DNA of 59,944 nt from Duodenibacillus sp. (lineage in GTDB: Bacteria > Pseudomonadota > Gammaproteobacteria > Burkholderiales > Burkholderiaceae_F). A model generated the notes under the pieces. It had not been told where the DNA came from. It saw nothing but the letters and a program-made list of their open reading frames with translations, and did not search any database. Where the stretch lies: assembly GCA_017628205.1 (NCBI GenBank), contig JAGBZO010000021.1:1-59944 (forward strand), written 5' to 3'. Below, piece after piece: positions 8,702 to 16,820 of this stretch (position 1 is its first letter; each line of letters starts with the position of its first letter). The translations under genes were made by a program, and so were the position numbers.

Positions 8702-9529
8702 ATGTCCAATTTGGCCTTGATTTTCCGAATGGACGTCGAGAGCGCCGTCCGTTCGAAATGGTATTGGGCCTATGTTCTCATCGTACTGACGTCGATCGGA
8801 AGCATTTTTGCGGCCGGCGTTGCCGACAGTCGTGTCATGGGATTTACGGGGCTCACGCGCACGCTCCTGATCTTCATTCAGGCTTGCAATCTCATTTTGC
8901 CGATTGTGATTTTGGTCAGCACCGTGAGAACGCTCGTCAAAGAAAAAGAAACGAACGTGTTCGAGTATTTGCTCTCGTACCCGATCAGTTTGGGAGAGTA
9001 CTACTGGGGCAAGGCGTTGTCGCGTCTTGTCATCGTGGCGATGCCTCTGATTTTCGGCATGGCGTTTGCCGTGGCGTTTTCCCTCATCAAAACAAAAGCT
9101 GTGCCCTGGGAGTTGATCGGACTGTATACGGCGTTGCTTGTGGCCAACACCGTTTATTTCGTCGGCTTGAGCTTCTTGCTTAGTTCCGTCGTGAAAACTC
9201 AGGAAATGGGATTGGGGCTGGCCTTGGCGATTTGGCTTGTCGTGATAGCGCTCATTGACGTCGTGCTGCTTGGGATGATGATCAAGGCGCTCGTTCCAGA
9301 AGAGGTCATTTATGCGATCGCGTTGGTCAATCCCATTCAAGTGTTCAAGATGGCGGCCGTGTCGCTGTTTGACCCCGTGTTGTCGGTGATCGGTCCGGCC
9401 GCGTACTTCATTCTGGATCTGTTTGGCAACCGTGCTTTCATTGTCTATTCTTTGTGTTATCTGATCGCTTCGGGGCTCGGCTTCTTCGCGGTCGGGTTCT
9501 GGCGTTTTTGTCGCAAAGATTTGCTTTGA
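8702..9529 (+). CDS. nosY: NosY, ABC transporter permease
   Basis: Integral membrane protein of 275 residues with six predicted transmembrane segments, partner of NosF. The pattern of an N-terminal cytoplasmic region (FRMDVESAVRSKWYWAY), a conserved VRTLVKEKETNVFEYLLSYP loop and a C-terminal hydrophobic pair matches the NosY branch of ABC-2 permeases. AAGGAATC precedes the start. It ends the structural nos operon, and the sensor kinase gene starts 6 bases later, so both may be on one transcript. Confidence 0.93.
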   Translation: MSNLALIFRMDVESAVRSKWYWAYVLIVLTSIGSIFAAGVADSRVMGFTGLTRTLLIFIQACNLILPIVILVSTVRTLVKEKETNVFEYLLSYPISLGEYYWGKALSRLVIVAMPLIFGMAFAVAFSLIKTKAVPWELIGLYTALLVANTVYFVGLSFLLSSVVKTQEMGLGLALAIWLVVIALIDVVLLGMMIKALVPEEVIYAIALVNPIQVFKMAAVSLFDPVLSVIGPAAYFILDLFGNRAFIVYSLCYLIASGLGFFAVGFWRFCRKDLL

Positions 9530-9534
9530 TCGCG

Positions 9535-11322
9535 ATGTTTTTTTTGAAGTGGTGCATTTGTCTGGTGTTGGCGTTTGTCGGGACAATCCGAGAAGTGCCG
9601 GCAACCGTTTGGGGAAAAACGAGCGAACCGGCGGTTCGAATCGCCGCGCTCGACGTCCCGGATTTGGAGGAAATTTCTTCTCAACAAGCCATTTTGCTCG
9701 ACCGTTTGCGTCGTGATTTGCACCCGCGACAGATCGTTTTGAAGTATTACTCGGCCGACGATCTGATTCGCGTCGTTCGACAAGGCGGGGTCGAGTTCGT
9801 GATTGCCGACGCGCTCTTTTTTGCCAGCATCGAACATGAACTAAGTTTTCGCTATTTGGCCGGACTGGTCTATCCCGAAGCAGTGGACGCCGATCACATG
9901 ACGGCCTCGACCGTCTTTGTCAAACGCTCCGCCAAGCGTCTTTCCTGGGACGACATCAAAGGAAAAAAAGCCTGGCTCTTGGATGCCAATTCGTTCGGCG
10001 GTTGGGTGGCGTTGCGGGCGTATTTGGGTCGCCGAGGCCTGCCACAAGGAGTGTTTGACGCACAACCGGTTGAAGGTAGAGATGCATGGAGCCTCATTAA
10101 AGAAGTCCAGCGAAGCGACGACGTCGTCGGTATTTTGCCCGCCTGTTCGTTGGAGCGTTTGGGAGAACAGGGACTTGTCGACTTGCAGGCTTTGACCGTC
10201 ATCGACGAGAAAAAGGGGGCGGGGCTTGATTGTCGACGCACGACCGACATGTACCCCGGGTGGATTTTGGCCTCGATGCCCGCAACCGACATTCAGCTCG
10301 TGAGGCGTATCACGTCGACCGCCCTGATAAGCAATTCGACCGGCGAGTTGCAATGGAGTTTTCCTCCGAGCGATTTGAGGAAAGTCCATGACGTCCTGCT
10401 CGATCTCAATCTGGAGCCCTATGCCAAAAATCAGGAGCGTTTTTGGCAGCAGTTTTTCGATCGCTTCAAATGGTGGATTTTGTTGGGTGTGTTGATCGTG
10501 ATCGCATTGGTGTTTCACAGCTTTATCGTGGCCTGTCTGGTTCGGTCGCGCACGCGCGATTTGCACAACGCCATGATCGAGCGCCAACGCATGACCGAAG
10601 AGATGATTCAAGCACGAGCACGTTTGCAGCGAATGGAAAAGATTCAGGCCGTCAGCTTGCTTTCGACCATCATTGCGCACGAGCTTAAGCAACCCTTGGG
10701 GGCAATTCGCAATTTTTCGCTTGGTCTGATGCGTCGCTCCGAGCAAAACGAGCTCGACCCCCGCACGTTGCAACTCGTGACGAACAAGATCATAGATTTG
10801 ACGGACAACGCGTCCAAAATCGTGACGATGGTGCGCAGTTATGCCAAGAGCGGACAGATCGAGCGTACGGTGGAAAATTTGGGTGACGTGGTGCGAACCG
10901 CGTTGCAAACGCATGCGACGACCCAGGAAAAAGGACCGGCCATTTCACTTGTGATGCCGGACGAGCTCATTCGCATCGAAATTTGCGTTCGCGAAATCGA
11001 ATTGTCGTTGTTGAATTTGCTCAAAAACGCCGTGGAAGCCACACGAGAAGAACCCAAGCCAAAGATAGTCGTGACCGTGCGCCGGGTCGAGCATCACGCG
11101 ATCATCAGTGTGACCGATAACGGCAAGGGGATTCGAGCGGAATCCCTCGAGGCCGTCTTCAAGCCATTGCACTCGTCCAATCCCGCACGATTGGGTTTGG
11201 GGCTGGCGATCGTACAAAGCGTCGCCGAAAGCCACGGCGGTCGCATCAACGCCGTTCCCAACGCCGACAAGGGCGTGACGATGGAGATGGTGTTGCCTTT
11301 ACTCAAGGACAAAAAGGAATGA
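9535..11322 (+). CDS. TtrS-like sensor histidine kinase with PhnD-type periplasmic domain
   Basis: A 595-residue two-component sensor. A signal/anchor (LKWCICLVLAFVGTI) is followed by a periplasmic solute-binding domain of the phosphonate-binding (PhnD-like) type over about residues 35-270, a membrane span (WWILLGVLIVIALVFHSFI), then a coiled linker. The H-box is AHELKQPLGAIRNF, with the N-box LLNLLKNAVEAT and G-boxes DNGKGI and GLGLAIV. This is the architecture of TtrS, the tetrathionate sensor. The ligand here is unknown. Its place at the end of the nos operon suggests control of N2O respiration or a linked electron acceptor. ATG 9535 is chosen because it follows the nosY stop. Confidence 0.85.
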   Translation: MFFLKWCICLVLAFVGTIREVPATVWGKTSEPAVRIAALDVPDLEEISSQQAILLDRLRRDLHPRQIVLKYYSADDLIRVVRQGGVEFVIADALFFASIEHELSFRYLAGLVYPEAVDADHMTASTVFVKRSAKRLSWDDIKGKKAWLLDANSFGGWVALRAYLGRRGLPQGVFDAQPVEGRDAWSLIKEVQRSDDVVGILPACSLERLGEQGLVDLQALTVIDEKKGAGLDCRRTTDMYPGWILASMPATDIQLVRRITSTALISNSTGELQWSFPPSDLRKVHDVLLDLNLEPYAKNQERFWQQFFDRFKWWILLGVLIVIALVFHSFIVACLVRSRTRDLHNAMIERQRMTEEMIQARARLQRMEKIQAVSLLSTIIAHELKQPLGAIRNFSLGLMRRSEQNELDPRTLQLVTNKIIDLTDNASKIVTMVRSYAKSGQIERTVENLGDVVRTALQTHATTQEKGPAISLVMPDELIRIEICVREIELSLLNLLKNAVEATREEPKPKIVVTVRRVEHHAIISVTDNGKGIRAESLEAVFKPLHSSNPARLGLGLAIVQSVAESHGGRINAVPNADKGVTMEMVLPLLKDKKE

Positions 11323-11936
11323 CAGAGAAACAGGAACCCGTAATTCGCATCGTGGATGACGACGAGATGATGTGTAGCTCGTGGGTGTTTTTGCTCGAGG
11401 GCGAACATTGGAAAGTCCGAGCCTATCGGGATGCCGTCGAGTTTTTGGAAAATGACGATTTTGCTGATCCTGGATGCTTGCTGCTCGACGTGCGCATGCC
11501 GAAGATGTCCGGACTCGAATTGCAGGAGCTCATGAGCATTCGCGAGATTGAGTTGCCGATTGTGTTTGTTTCCGGACACGGTAAGATTGATATGGTCGTG
11601 CACGCCTTGAAGCATGGCGCGTGCGATTTTCTGGAAAAGCCGGTTGACGAGGTCAAACTCTTGGTGGCGTTGAATTCGGCCGTTGAAAAGGATCAGGAAA
11701 ACCGTCACAAGGCTCTACAGATCAAAACCAATGCCGACAAGTACGCGTTGTTGACAGTGCGCGAAAAAGAAGTGGTGCAGCTCGTTGCGATCGGGTTGAT
11801 GAACAAGGTCATTGCGGATCGGTTGGGAATCAGTGAACGAACCGTGCAGATTCATCGAGGTGTTGCATGTAGAAAACTAGGGGTGCGATCGAGTGTTGAC
11901 TTAGTCAAATTTTTACAAACACTAGAGATAGTTTGA
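11319..11936 (+). CDS. TtrR/FixJ-family response regulator
   Basis: A 205-residue regulator with an N-terminal receiver (acidic pair DDDE near residue 13, phospho-acceptor Asp in LLLDVRMPKMSG, conserved Lys in FLEKPVDE) and a C-terminal LuxR-type helix-turn-helix (LTVREKEVVQLVAIGLMNKVIADRLGIS begins near residue 140). It overlaps the kinase stop by 4 bases (ATGA), the usual mark of a cognate pair. FixJ-family members bind inverted repeats, so the palindrome at 76-97 is a plausible target. Confidence 0.92.
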   Translation: MTEKQEPVIRIVDDDEMMCSSWVFLLEGEHWKVRAYRDAVEFLENDDFADPGCLLLDVRMPKMSGLELQELMSIREIELPIVFVSGHGKIDMVVHALKHGACDFLEKPVDEVKLLVALNSAVEKDQENRHKALQIKTNADKYALLTVREKEVVQLVAIGLMNKVIADRLGISERTVQIHRGVACRKLGVRSSVDLVKFLQTLEIV

Positions 11937-12060
11937 ATCCACGTGTTTTAAAGAGTGGTCAAAATAAATCGATAAGTCTCCACCACCGATATGGATAATC
12001 GCACCTTTCGCCTTGGGGGGTATGAGGACAAAAAGTTGGAGAGTGTTTAAATAGAGTACC
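11937..12060. other. Intergenic stretch with no gene
   Basis: No coding potential was seen. It includes the imperfect symmetric sequence TAGAGTACCCTA near 12052-12063, loosely like the core of the nosZ palindrome, and an A+T-rich stretch. Together with 12061-12382 this forms a 446-base gap without an intact gene. Confidence 0.4.
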
Positions 12061-12280
12061 CTAGAATTTTTCTATAATTCGCCGGGCCCCTGACATGATC
12101 GTGTCAGCCCACGTCTGCATCAAACCACGCCGTTGCTCAAGCATATCCTCACGCAAATAAGCCTGAGTAACGTTGCTACCCCATTTGTGTCTGAGTGCCT
12201 TTTCTGCTGCGGGAGGTGGTTCGGTGGCGTTGACGGCGCATCAGTCATGGAATGTAGTGCCGGACGAAGAAGCGGCTCTC
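12061..12280 (-). pseudogene. Degenerate C-terminal remnant of a tyrosine integrase
   Basis: Reading the minus strand gives the tail of a phage-type integrase: AAEKALRHKWGSNVTQAYLR, then a predicted C-terminal helix region EDMLEQRRGLMQTWADTIMS, ending at TAG 12061-12063. The Tyr in TQAYLR is the expected catalytic residue. Upstream, TTFHD followed by TGA (12241-12243) lines up with TFRDW in the neighbouring integrase, so a Trp codon became a stop. Homology fades beyond about 12280. It is a second copy rather than the missing end of the neighbour, because the CAxN...AEKAL segment occurs in both. Confidence 0.8.
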
Positions 12281-12321
12281 AGTCTCATTTATAGAGCTAA
12301 GTCGGAGAATTTAAGAACAAC

Positions 12322-12366
12322 AAAAAAGCCTCCGTATGCTGACATGTTAGTGCGGCTTACGGAGGC
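12322..12366 (-). terminator. Rho-independent terminator
   Basis: On the minus strand a 9-base stem (GCCTCCGTA / TACGGAGGC) is followed by TTTTTT. It lies 17 bases after the stop of the chimeric integrase-flavoprotein frame and was probably the original terminator of the flavocytochrome gene. Confidence 0.8.
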
Positions 12367-12382
12367 GATAGCAGTTAATTAT

Positions 12383-13609
12383 TTAATTTTTACTGGCAGA
12401 GCGAGCCGCAATGCGACCGAATGCCATGGCCTTACCCCAAGCGGTACCGGTCATGTAGGCGGCACCGTGTACGCCGCCGGTGATTTCGCCGGCTGCATAC
12501 AACTGCTTGATCGGTTCGCCGAACACGTCGATGACCTGCGCCTGATCGTTGATCTTGACACCGCAATAGGTGGCGATCAAGACGGCGGTCGCCGGCATGA
12601 TGTAGAACGGCCCCTTTTCAATCTTGATCAGGGCCTTTTCGGCAAGTGCATGGTCAATACCATTAATGGCACACCAGTCACGGAAGGTGGAGCGGCATCC
12701 GTGCATCGTGACCTTGCGACCCAAGATAGCAATCAACTTCAGACGCGGAGAATCGGATGCAATGATGCGACCGTTGGCCACGAAGAGCGGGCCTTCGGCA
12801 GCAGCCATTTCCAGGGCTTTTTTGGCTAAGGATGAAAGCGGGACACGGTGGAGGAGCGGGTGACCATCCTTGCGTCGTTCCGGCGGCACCAACCACACGT
12901 CTCCATCGATTTCCTCACGAGTCGCCAATCGGAACTCATTGACACGACTGGCAGTGGCGATTCCAAAGAGAATGGCTGCGCTGACGGGAGACGGATGCGA
13001 CAAGCAGTAGGAAACCACTTTGCGCGCTTCATCGAGCGTCAGGGCTTCGTGATGCTCAACGGTTTGTACTTTCCCCTTGCTCGGAAGATCGAATTCCAAA
13101 TTAGCCTTCCAGACGGCCGGATTGGCGTCCGTACGGTAGCCATGATGGATGGCCCAGGAGAGGATGGCCCCGAGACGCATACGCAAGCGAGAAGCCGTCT
13201 CGTTCTTCGTAAACCAGATAGGCTTGATGACGGCCGGGATGTCGGCTCGAGTGATGTCAGAGAGCGCCAAAGGGCCCAAGAGAGGCAAAGCGTAGTCTCT
13301 GAGGGTTTGCTCCCACTGAAGGTGAGATTTCTCGTTACGCCACTGTTTGATCTCGGCGATGTCGTTTAGCGCCATGGGAAGAGCATCGGCAAAACACAGG
13401 CTCTCGGTTCCCGGGCGTTTCTCCGTTTCATCGAAACCGACCATGACACGCGCCGGACTGCGTTTGGCTTCACGTAAAGAAATCGTGTCGGCATTGTCCC
13501 GGCTGTGTTCAATTTGTTTGCCGTTACTCTTAAAGCGAGCAATGGAATAACGGGAGCCGTTGGCTTTCGTCAGCAGATAGAGATTGGGGGTGATGCATTC
13601 CTTTGCCAT
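12383..13609 (-). pseudogene. Chimeric integrase fused to flavocytochrome c/fumarate reductase tail
   Basis: The frame can be read from 13633, but ATG 13609 (MAKECITP) looks like the natural start. Counting from 13633, residues up to about 335 are a tyrosine integrase with catalytic Arg in TASRVNEF (R230) and the HGCR box (H311, R314). After AEKAL (335, near base 12629) the sequence changes to KIEKGPFY and GVKIND, then LYAAGEITGGVHGA and GRIAA, the C-terminal FAD-binding end of fumarate reductase-type flavocytochromes. The catalytic Tyr is missing, so recombinase activity is unlikely. Its position beside tRNA-Ser marks an old island that suffered a deletion. Confidence 0.88.
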
Positions 13610-13785
13610 ACGTTCCACACCCCAAACGTTCATCTAGATTGAGGGGGTGGAACATTTCACACATGTTCCCCGACAAAAATCGATTTGAAAAAGGCTGTCG
13701 TGGCAAAAAACCGACTCATATCGGTCGGTGATGAAGCGGGTGGAAAAAACTTGAAATTCAAGGAATTGAGGCGAAAGACCAATGC

Positions 13786-13814
13786 AAAAAGGCTTCCACA
13801 TCGGGAAGCCTTTT
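13786..13814 (-). terminator. Terminator downstream of tRNA-Ser
   Basis: The sequence AAAAGGCTTCC / GGAAGCCTTTTT forms a strong hairpin with a T-run on the minus strand, about 20 bases after the 3' end of the tRNA. Confidence 0.85.
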
Positions 13815-13834
13815 ACAACGCATCGACAAGTCGA

Positions 13835-13924
13835 TGGCGGAAGGGGAGGGATTCGAACCCTCGGTGCCCTGATGGACACGCCGCCTTTCCAGGGCGGTAC
13901 ATTCAACCACTCTGCCACCCTTCC
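13835..13924 (-). tRNA. tRNA-Ser, anticodon GGA
   Basis: A 90-base class II tRNA on the minus strand. The acceptor arms GGAAGGG and CCCTTCC pair, the anticodon stem CCGCC/GGCGG holds the loop CTGGAAA (anticodon GGA, reading UCC and UCU), a long variable arm follows, and the T-loop is GTTCGAATC. The CCA end is encoded. The integrase pseudogene begins about 225 bases downstream, the usual arrangement for an island inserted at a tRNA 3' end. No second copy of the tRNA 3' end was seen in the window. Confidence 0.97.
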
Positions 13925-14009
13925 AAGGTGTCTAAAGCGAATTGTTTAGAGACCGAAATTATATGTCAAATCAAATTTTCCTGTCAAGACTATTTTGGTC
14001 TCTTTTGCA

Positions 14010-14711
14010 TCACAACTTGCGAAGAGCGTCAACGAGAGCCGTCTTGGCTTCGGTCTTTGCGTCCTTCATCTTGATGACACGGGCGGGATTGCCGACAACG
14101 ACGGCGTTGGGCGGCACATCTTCGATAACGATGGAGCCGGCGCCGACGACGGCGTTGGCACCGATGCGAACGCCTTCGATCACGACGGCGTTGGCGCCGA
14201 TCATGACGTTGTCTTCAACGATGACGGGGGTGGCAGAAGCGGGTTCAACCACGCCGGCCAACACGGTCCCGGCACCGATGTGGCAGTTGTTGCCGACCAT
14301 GGCGCGGCCGCCGAGTACGGCACCCATGTCGATCATGGTGCCCTTGCCGATCACGGCGCCGATGTTGATGACGGCTCCCATCATGATGACGGCGCCTTCG
14401 CCGATTTCAACCTTTTCTCGGATGACGGCGCCCGGTTCGATACGGGCCTTGATGTTCTTGAGGTCGAGCATCGGCACGCCCGAGTTGCGACGATCGTTTT
14501 CCACGACCATGTCAGCGATACGATCGGCATTGGCGGCCAAGACGGGCTCGACTTCGGCCCAGTCGCCAAAAACGACGACGCTCATGCCCTCGCCGAAGAC
14601 CTTGGCGGAGGTGGAGGAAAAGTCGATGCGATCCCTCAAATTCAGATAGACCTTGACGGGAGTCTTCTTGACGGAGTTGCTGATGTAATCGATGATTTCT
14701 TGTGCGTTCAT
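14010..14711 (-). CDS. dapH: Tetrahydrodipicolinate N-acetyltransferase DapH
   Basis: Acetylates tetrahydrodipicolinate in the acetylase branch of diaminopimelate/lysine synthesis. The 233 residues have an N-terminal domain ([13 protein letters not shown], then a [14 protein letters not shown] segment) and a left-handed beta-helix of hexapeptide repeats from about residue 90 ([41 protein letters not shown]), ending in [10 protein letters not shown]. Length and the N-terminal domain fit DapH, not the longer succinyl-transferring DapD usual in Betaproteobacteria. It is last in the dapA-dapB-dapH operon. Confidence 0.93.
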   Translation of the reverse strand: MNAQEIIDYISNSVKKTPVKVYLNLRDRIDFSSTSAKVFGEGMSVVVFGDWAEVEPVLAANADRIADMVVENDRRNSGVPMLDLKNIKARIEPGAVIREKVEIGEGAVIMMGAVINIGAVIGKGTMIDMGAVLGGRAMVGNNCHIGAGTVLAGVVEPASATPVIVEDNVMIGANAVVIEGVRIGANAVVGAGSIVIEDVPPNAVVVGNPARVIKMKDAKTEAKTALVDALRKL

Positions 14712-14728
14712 GTGTTTAAAGTAATGAA

Positions 14729-15448
14729 TTAGGCGTTAAACAAAAGCGAGTCCATGGTTACGAGGCCGTTGGTACGACCGACCATTTTGCGTGCGGCGGC
14801 CAGCGCACCGTTGACGAAAATGCGGCGACTGGCTGCGCGGTGGGTAAATTCCAGTTCTTCATCCGGCCCGAAGAAGTGGACGGTGTGAGTTCCGGCAACC
14901 GTACCGCCTCGCAAGGCGTGGATGCCGATCTCGTTGGGCGTGCGCTTGCCGCAATCGCCTGCACGGCCGTAAACGGGAGTCAATTCTTGTCGGCTGTCCA
15001 ACGCCTGAACCAAGAGTTTGGCCGTGCCGCTCGGAGCGTCGACCTTTTGGTTGTGATGAATTTCGGTTAATTCAACGTCAAAGCCCGGGCGCAAAACGCC
15101 CGCAACCAAGGCAAGAGCCTTGGCCAAGACGGCGACGCCCAAAGAGTAGTTGGCGCTCCAAAGCACGGGCGCCTGTTCGCCGAGCGATGCGAGGCGATCC
15201 TTTTGCTCTTGGGTGTAACCGGTCGTTCCCGAAACGAGAGCGGTCCCGGTACGGCGAACGTACGCCGCGACGGCGTCAAGCCCTTCGGGGCGGGAGAAAT
15301 CAATGACGACGTCCGCTTGCAAATCGCTTTCGGGCAATGCGGCGATTGTGGTTTCGTCAAAAATACCGACGACGCTGTCACCGGCCGCTACGGCCGTTTC
15401 TTCAATCAGTCGTCCCATCTTTCCGTAGCCGACAAGAATAATGCGCAC
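14729..15448 (-). CDS. dapB: 4-hydroxy-tetrahydrodipicolinate reductase
   Basis: NAD(P)H-dependent second step after DapA in diaminopimelate synthesis. The nucleotide-binding motif GYGKMGRLI is at the N-terminus; the catalytic segment [18 protein letters not shown] (His-His and Lys) lies near residue 145. The C-terminal domain has the [11 protein letters not shown] motif. It begins with GTG, preceded by AAGGAG. About 239 residues is slightly short of the 265-270 seen in E. coli but normal for many bacteria. It lies 12 bases after dapA and 17 before dapH. Confidence 0.95.
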   Translation of the reverse strand: MRIILVGYGKMGRLIEETAVAAGDSVVGIFDETTIAALPESDLQADVVIDFSRPEGLDAVAAYVRRTGTALVSGTTGYTQEQKDRLASLGEQAPVLWSANYSLGVAVLAKALALVAGVLRPGFDVELTEIHHNQKVDAPSGTAKLLVQALDSRQELTPVYGRAGDCGKRTPNEIGIHALRGGTVAGTHTVHFFGPDEELEFTHRAASRRIFVNGALAAARKMVGRTNGLVTMDSLLFNA

Positions 15449-15460
15449 GGTGTTTTCTCC

Positions 15461-16348
15461 TTACAGCAAGTCCGCGCGTTCCATGGACGCACGTAGGGTC
15501 GCAGCGTTGTTGTCGGCCATTTCACACAACGGCAGGCGGCAGGGACCGACGTTCAAGCCTTGCATGTTCATGGCCGTCTTCACGGGAATCGGATTGACTT
15601 CGATGAAGAGGTTGTTGATCACTTCGAGCCACTGAATCTGTTGTTGAGCGGCTTCGGCATGGCGACCGGCCAAGTAGTCGGCGCACATCTTCTGACATTG
15701 GGCCGGCGCGACGTTGGCGAATACGGAAATGACGCCACTGCCGCCGATGGACATCAAAGGAATAATGATGTCGTCGTTGCCGGACCAGATCTGGAAATCC
15801 GGGCCGATGCAGTGAGCGATTTGCATGGCGTAACTCATGTTGCCCGAAGCTTCCTTAATGCCGCAAATGTTCGGGTGAGAGGCCAAACGTTCGACGACGG
15901 AAACCGGGATGGAGCAACCGGTGCGGCCGGGGACGTTGTACAAAATGCACGGAATGTTGACGGCGTCGGCCGTGAGCTTGAAGTGGCGATACATCCCTTC
16001 CGTATTGGCCTTGTTGTAGTAGGGCGCGATGATAAGGAGGGCGTCGGCGCCCATTTGTTCATAACGACGGCTCATTTCGATCTGGGTGGCCGTACAGTTC
16101 GAGCCCGAACCCACGATGACGGGAACGCGACCGGCAACGACCGTGATCGTGTGACGAACAACGGCGGCGTCTTCTTCATGCGTCATGGTGGGGTATTCGC
16201 CCGTGGTGCCGAGCGTCAGGATGGCGGCGGTGCCGCCGGCGATTTGGCGTTCGATCAACTCCGTCAAAACGTTGAAATTGACGGTGCCGTCTTCATTGAA
16301 GGGGGTGATCATCGCGACGATGGAACCCTCGATATGGTCGAACTTCAT
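15461..16348 (-). CDS. dapA: 4-hydroxy-tetrahydrodipicolinate synthase
   Basis: Condenses pyruvate with aspartate semialdehyde, the entry step to lysine and diaminopimelate. The TIM-barrel of 295 residues shows GSIVAMITPF at the start, the substrate motif TLGTTGEYPTM, YYNK, YNVPGRTG with the catalytic Tyr, and the Schiff-base Lys in GIKEASG. The gene is preceded by a lysine riboswitch and terminator (16384-16631), so it should be repressed by lysine. Confidence 0.97.
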   Translation of the reverse strand: MKFDHIEGSIVAMITPFNEDGTVNFNVLTELIERQIAGGTAAILTLGTTGEYPTMTHEEDAAVVRHTITVVAGRVPVIVGSGSNCTATQIEMSRRYEQMGADALLIIAPYYNKANTEGMYRHFKLTADAVNIPCILYNVPGRTGCSIPVSVVERLASHPNICGIKEASGNMSYAMQIAHCIGPDFQIWSGNDDIIIPLMSIGGSGVISVFANVAPAQCQKMCADYLAGRHAEAAQQQIQWLEVINNLFIEVNPIPVKTAMNMQGLNVGPCRLPLCEMADNNAATLRASMERADLL

Positions 16349-16383
16349 ACTGTGTCCTCGCTTTTTTCAGGAAATTGGATAAC

Positions 16384-16416
16384 AAAAAAAGTCGGGAGAG
16401 ACACGCCTCTGCCGAC
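16384..16416 (-). terminator. Riboswitch-controlled terminator before dapA
   Basis: On the minus strand GTCGG...CCGAC with an inner AGAG/CTCT stem is followed by seven T. It lies between the riboswitch aptamer and dapA, so it should form when lysine is bound. Confidence 0.85.
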
Positions 16417-16464
16417 AGTTGATGCATCCGTTTCCCCGTCAACGGGGTGAAGTGCGACTGCTGG

Positions 16465-16631
16465 CGGATAGCGCTCCCGTTGCTTGATGCCAAGTCAACG
16501 GACAGTGAGCCGCGTCTTTCGCGGTACACCACCGAAACGACGTGCCCGACGCTTCAGTTCGGCGAAATTGCCTTGCTTGTTTTCATCGCCCGCCGGCTCG
16601 AACAAGCTCATCGCTTTCGCACCTCTATCTT
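16465..16631 (-). promoter_or_regulatory. Lysine riboswitch (L box) aptamer
   Basis: The minus-strand leader of dapA contains the conserved L-box blocks in order: GATAGAGGTGCGAA, then GATGAAAAC, AAGGCAATTTCGCCGAA, then ACTGTCC and GGGAGCGCTATC. GATAG at the 5' end pairs with CTATC at the 3' end to close P1. A rho-independent terminator follows. A TATAGT -10-like box lies just upstream near 16645-16650. The block order and the match to the Rfam Lysine consensus as I know it are strong; a covariance search would settle it. Confidence 0.92.
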
Positions 16632-16820
16632 CCACGCTACGACTATACCAAGATTTCTTCTTTTCACGCGGTTAATTGGTCGACTTTGTATTTGACACAA
16701 TTGGACTACGACACATTGCCTAACTGCGGCCTTCAAATCGGCGTTTGGCTCACGAAAGTGACGTGGTAAGCTAATCGGACCCCGAAATCGAATACTACGT
16801 CTTTTATTCAAGGAGTTTTC

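Noticed and set aside
13995-14732. An Asp/Gly-rich 245-residue plus-strand frame
   Set aside because: It is the reverse of the dapH hexapeptide repeats, which generate DNDG-like patterns.
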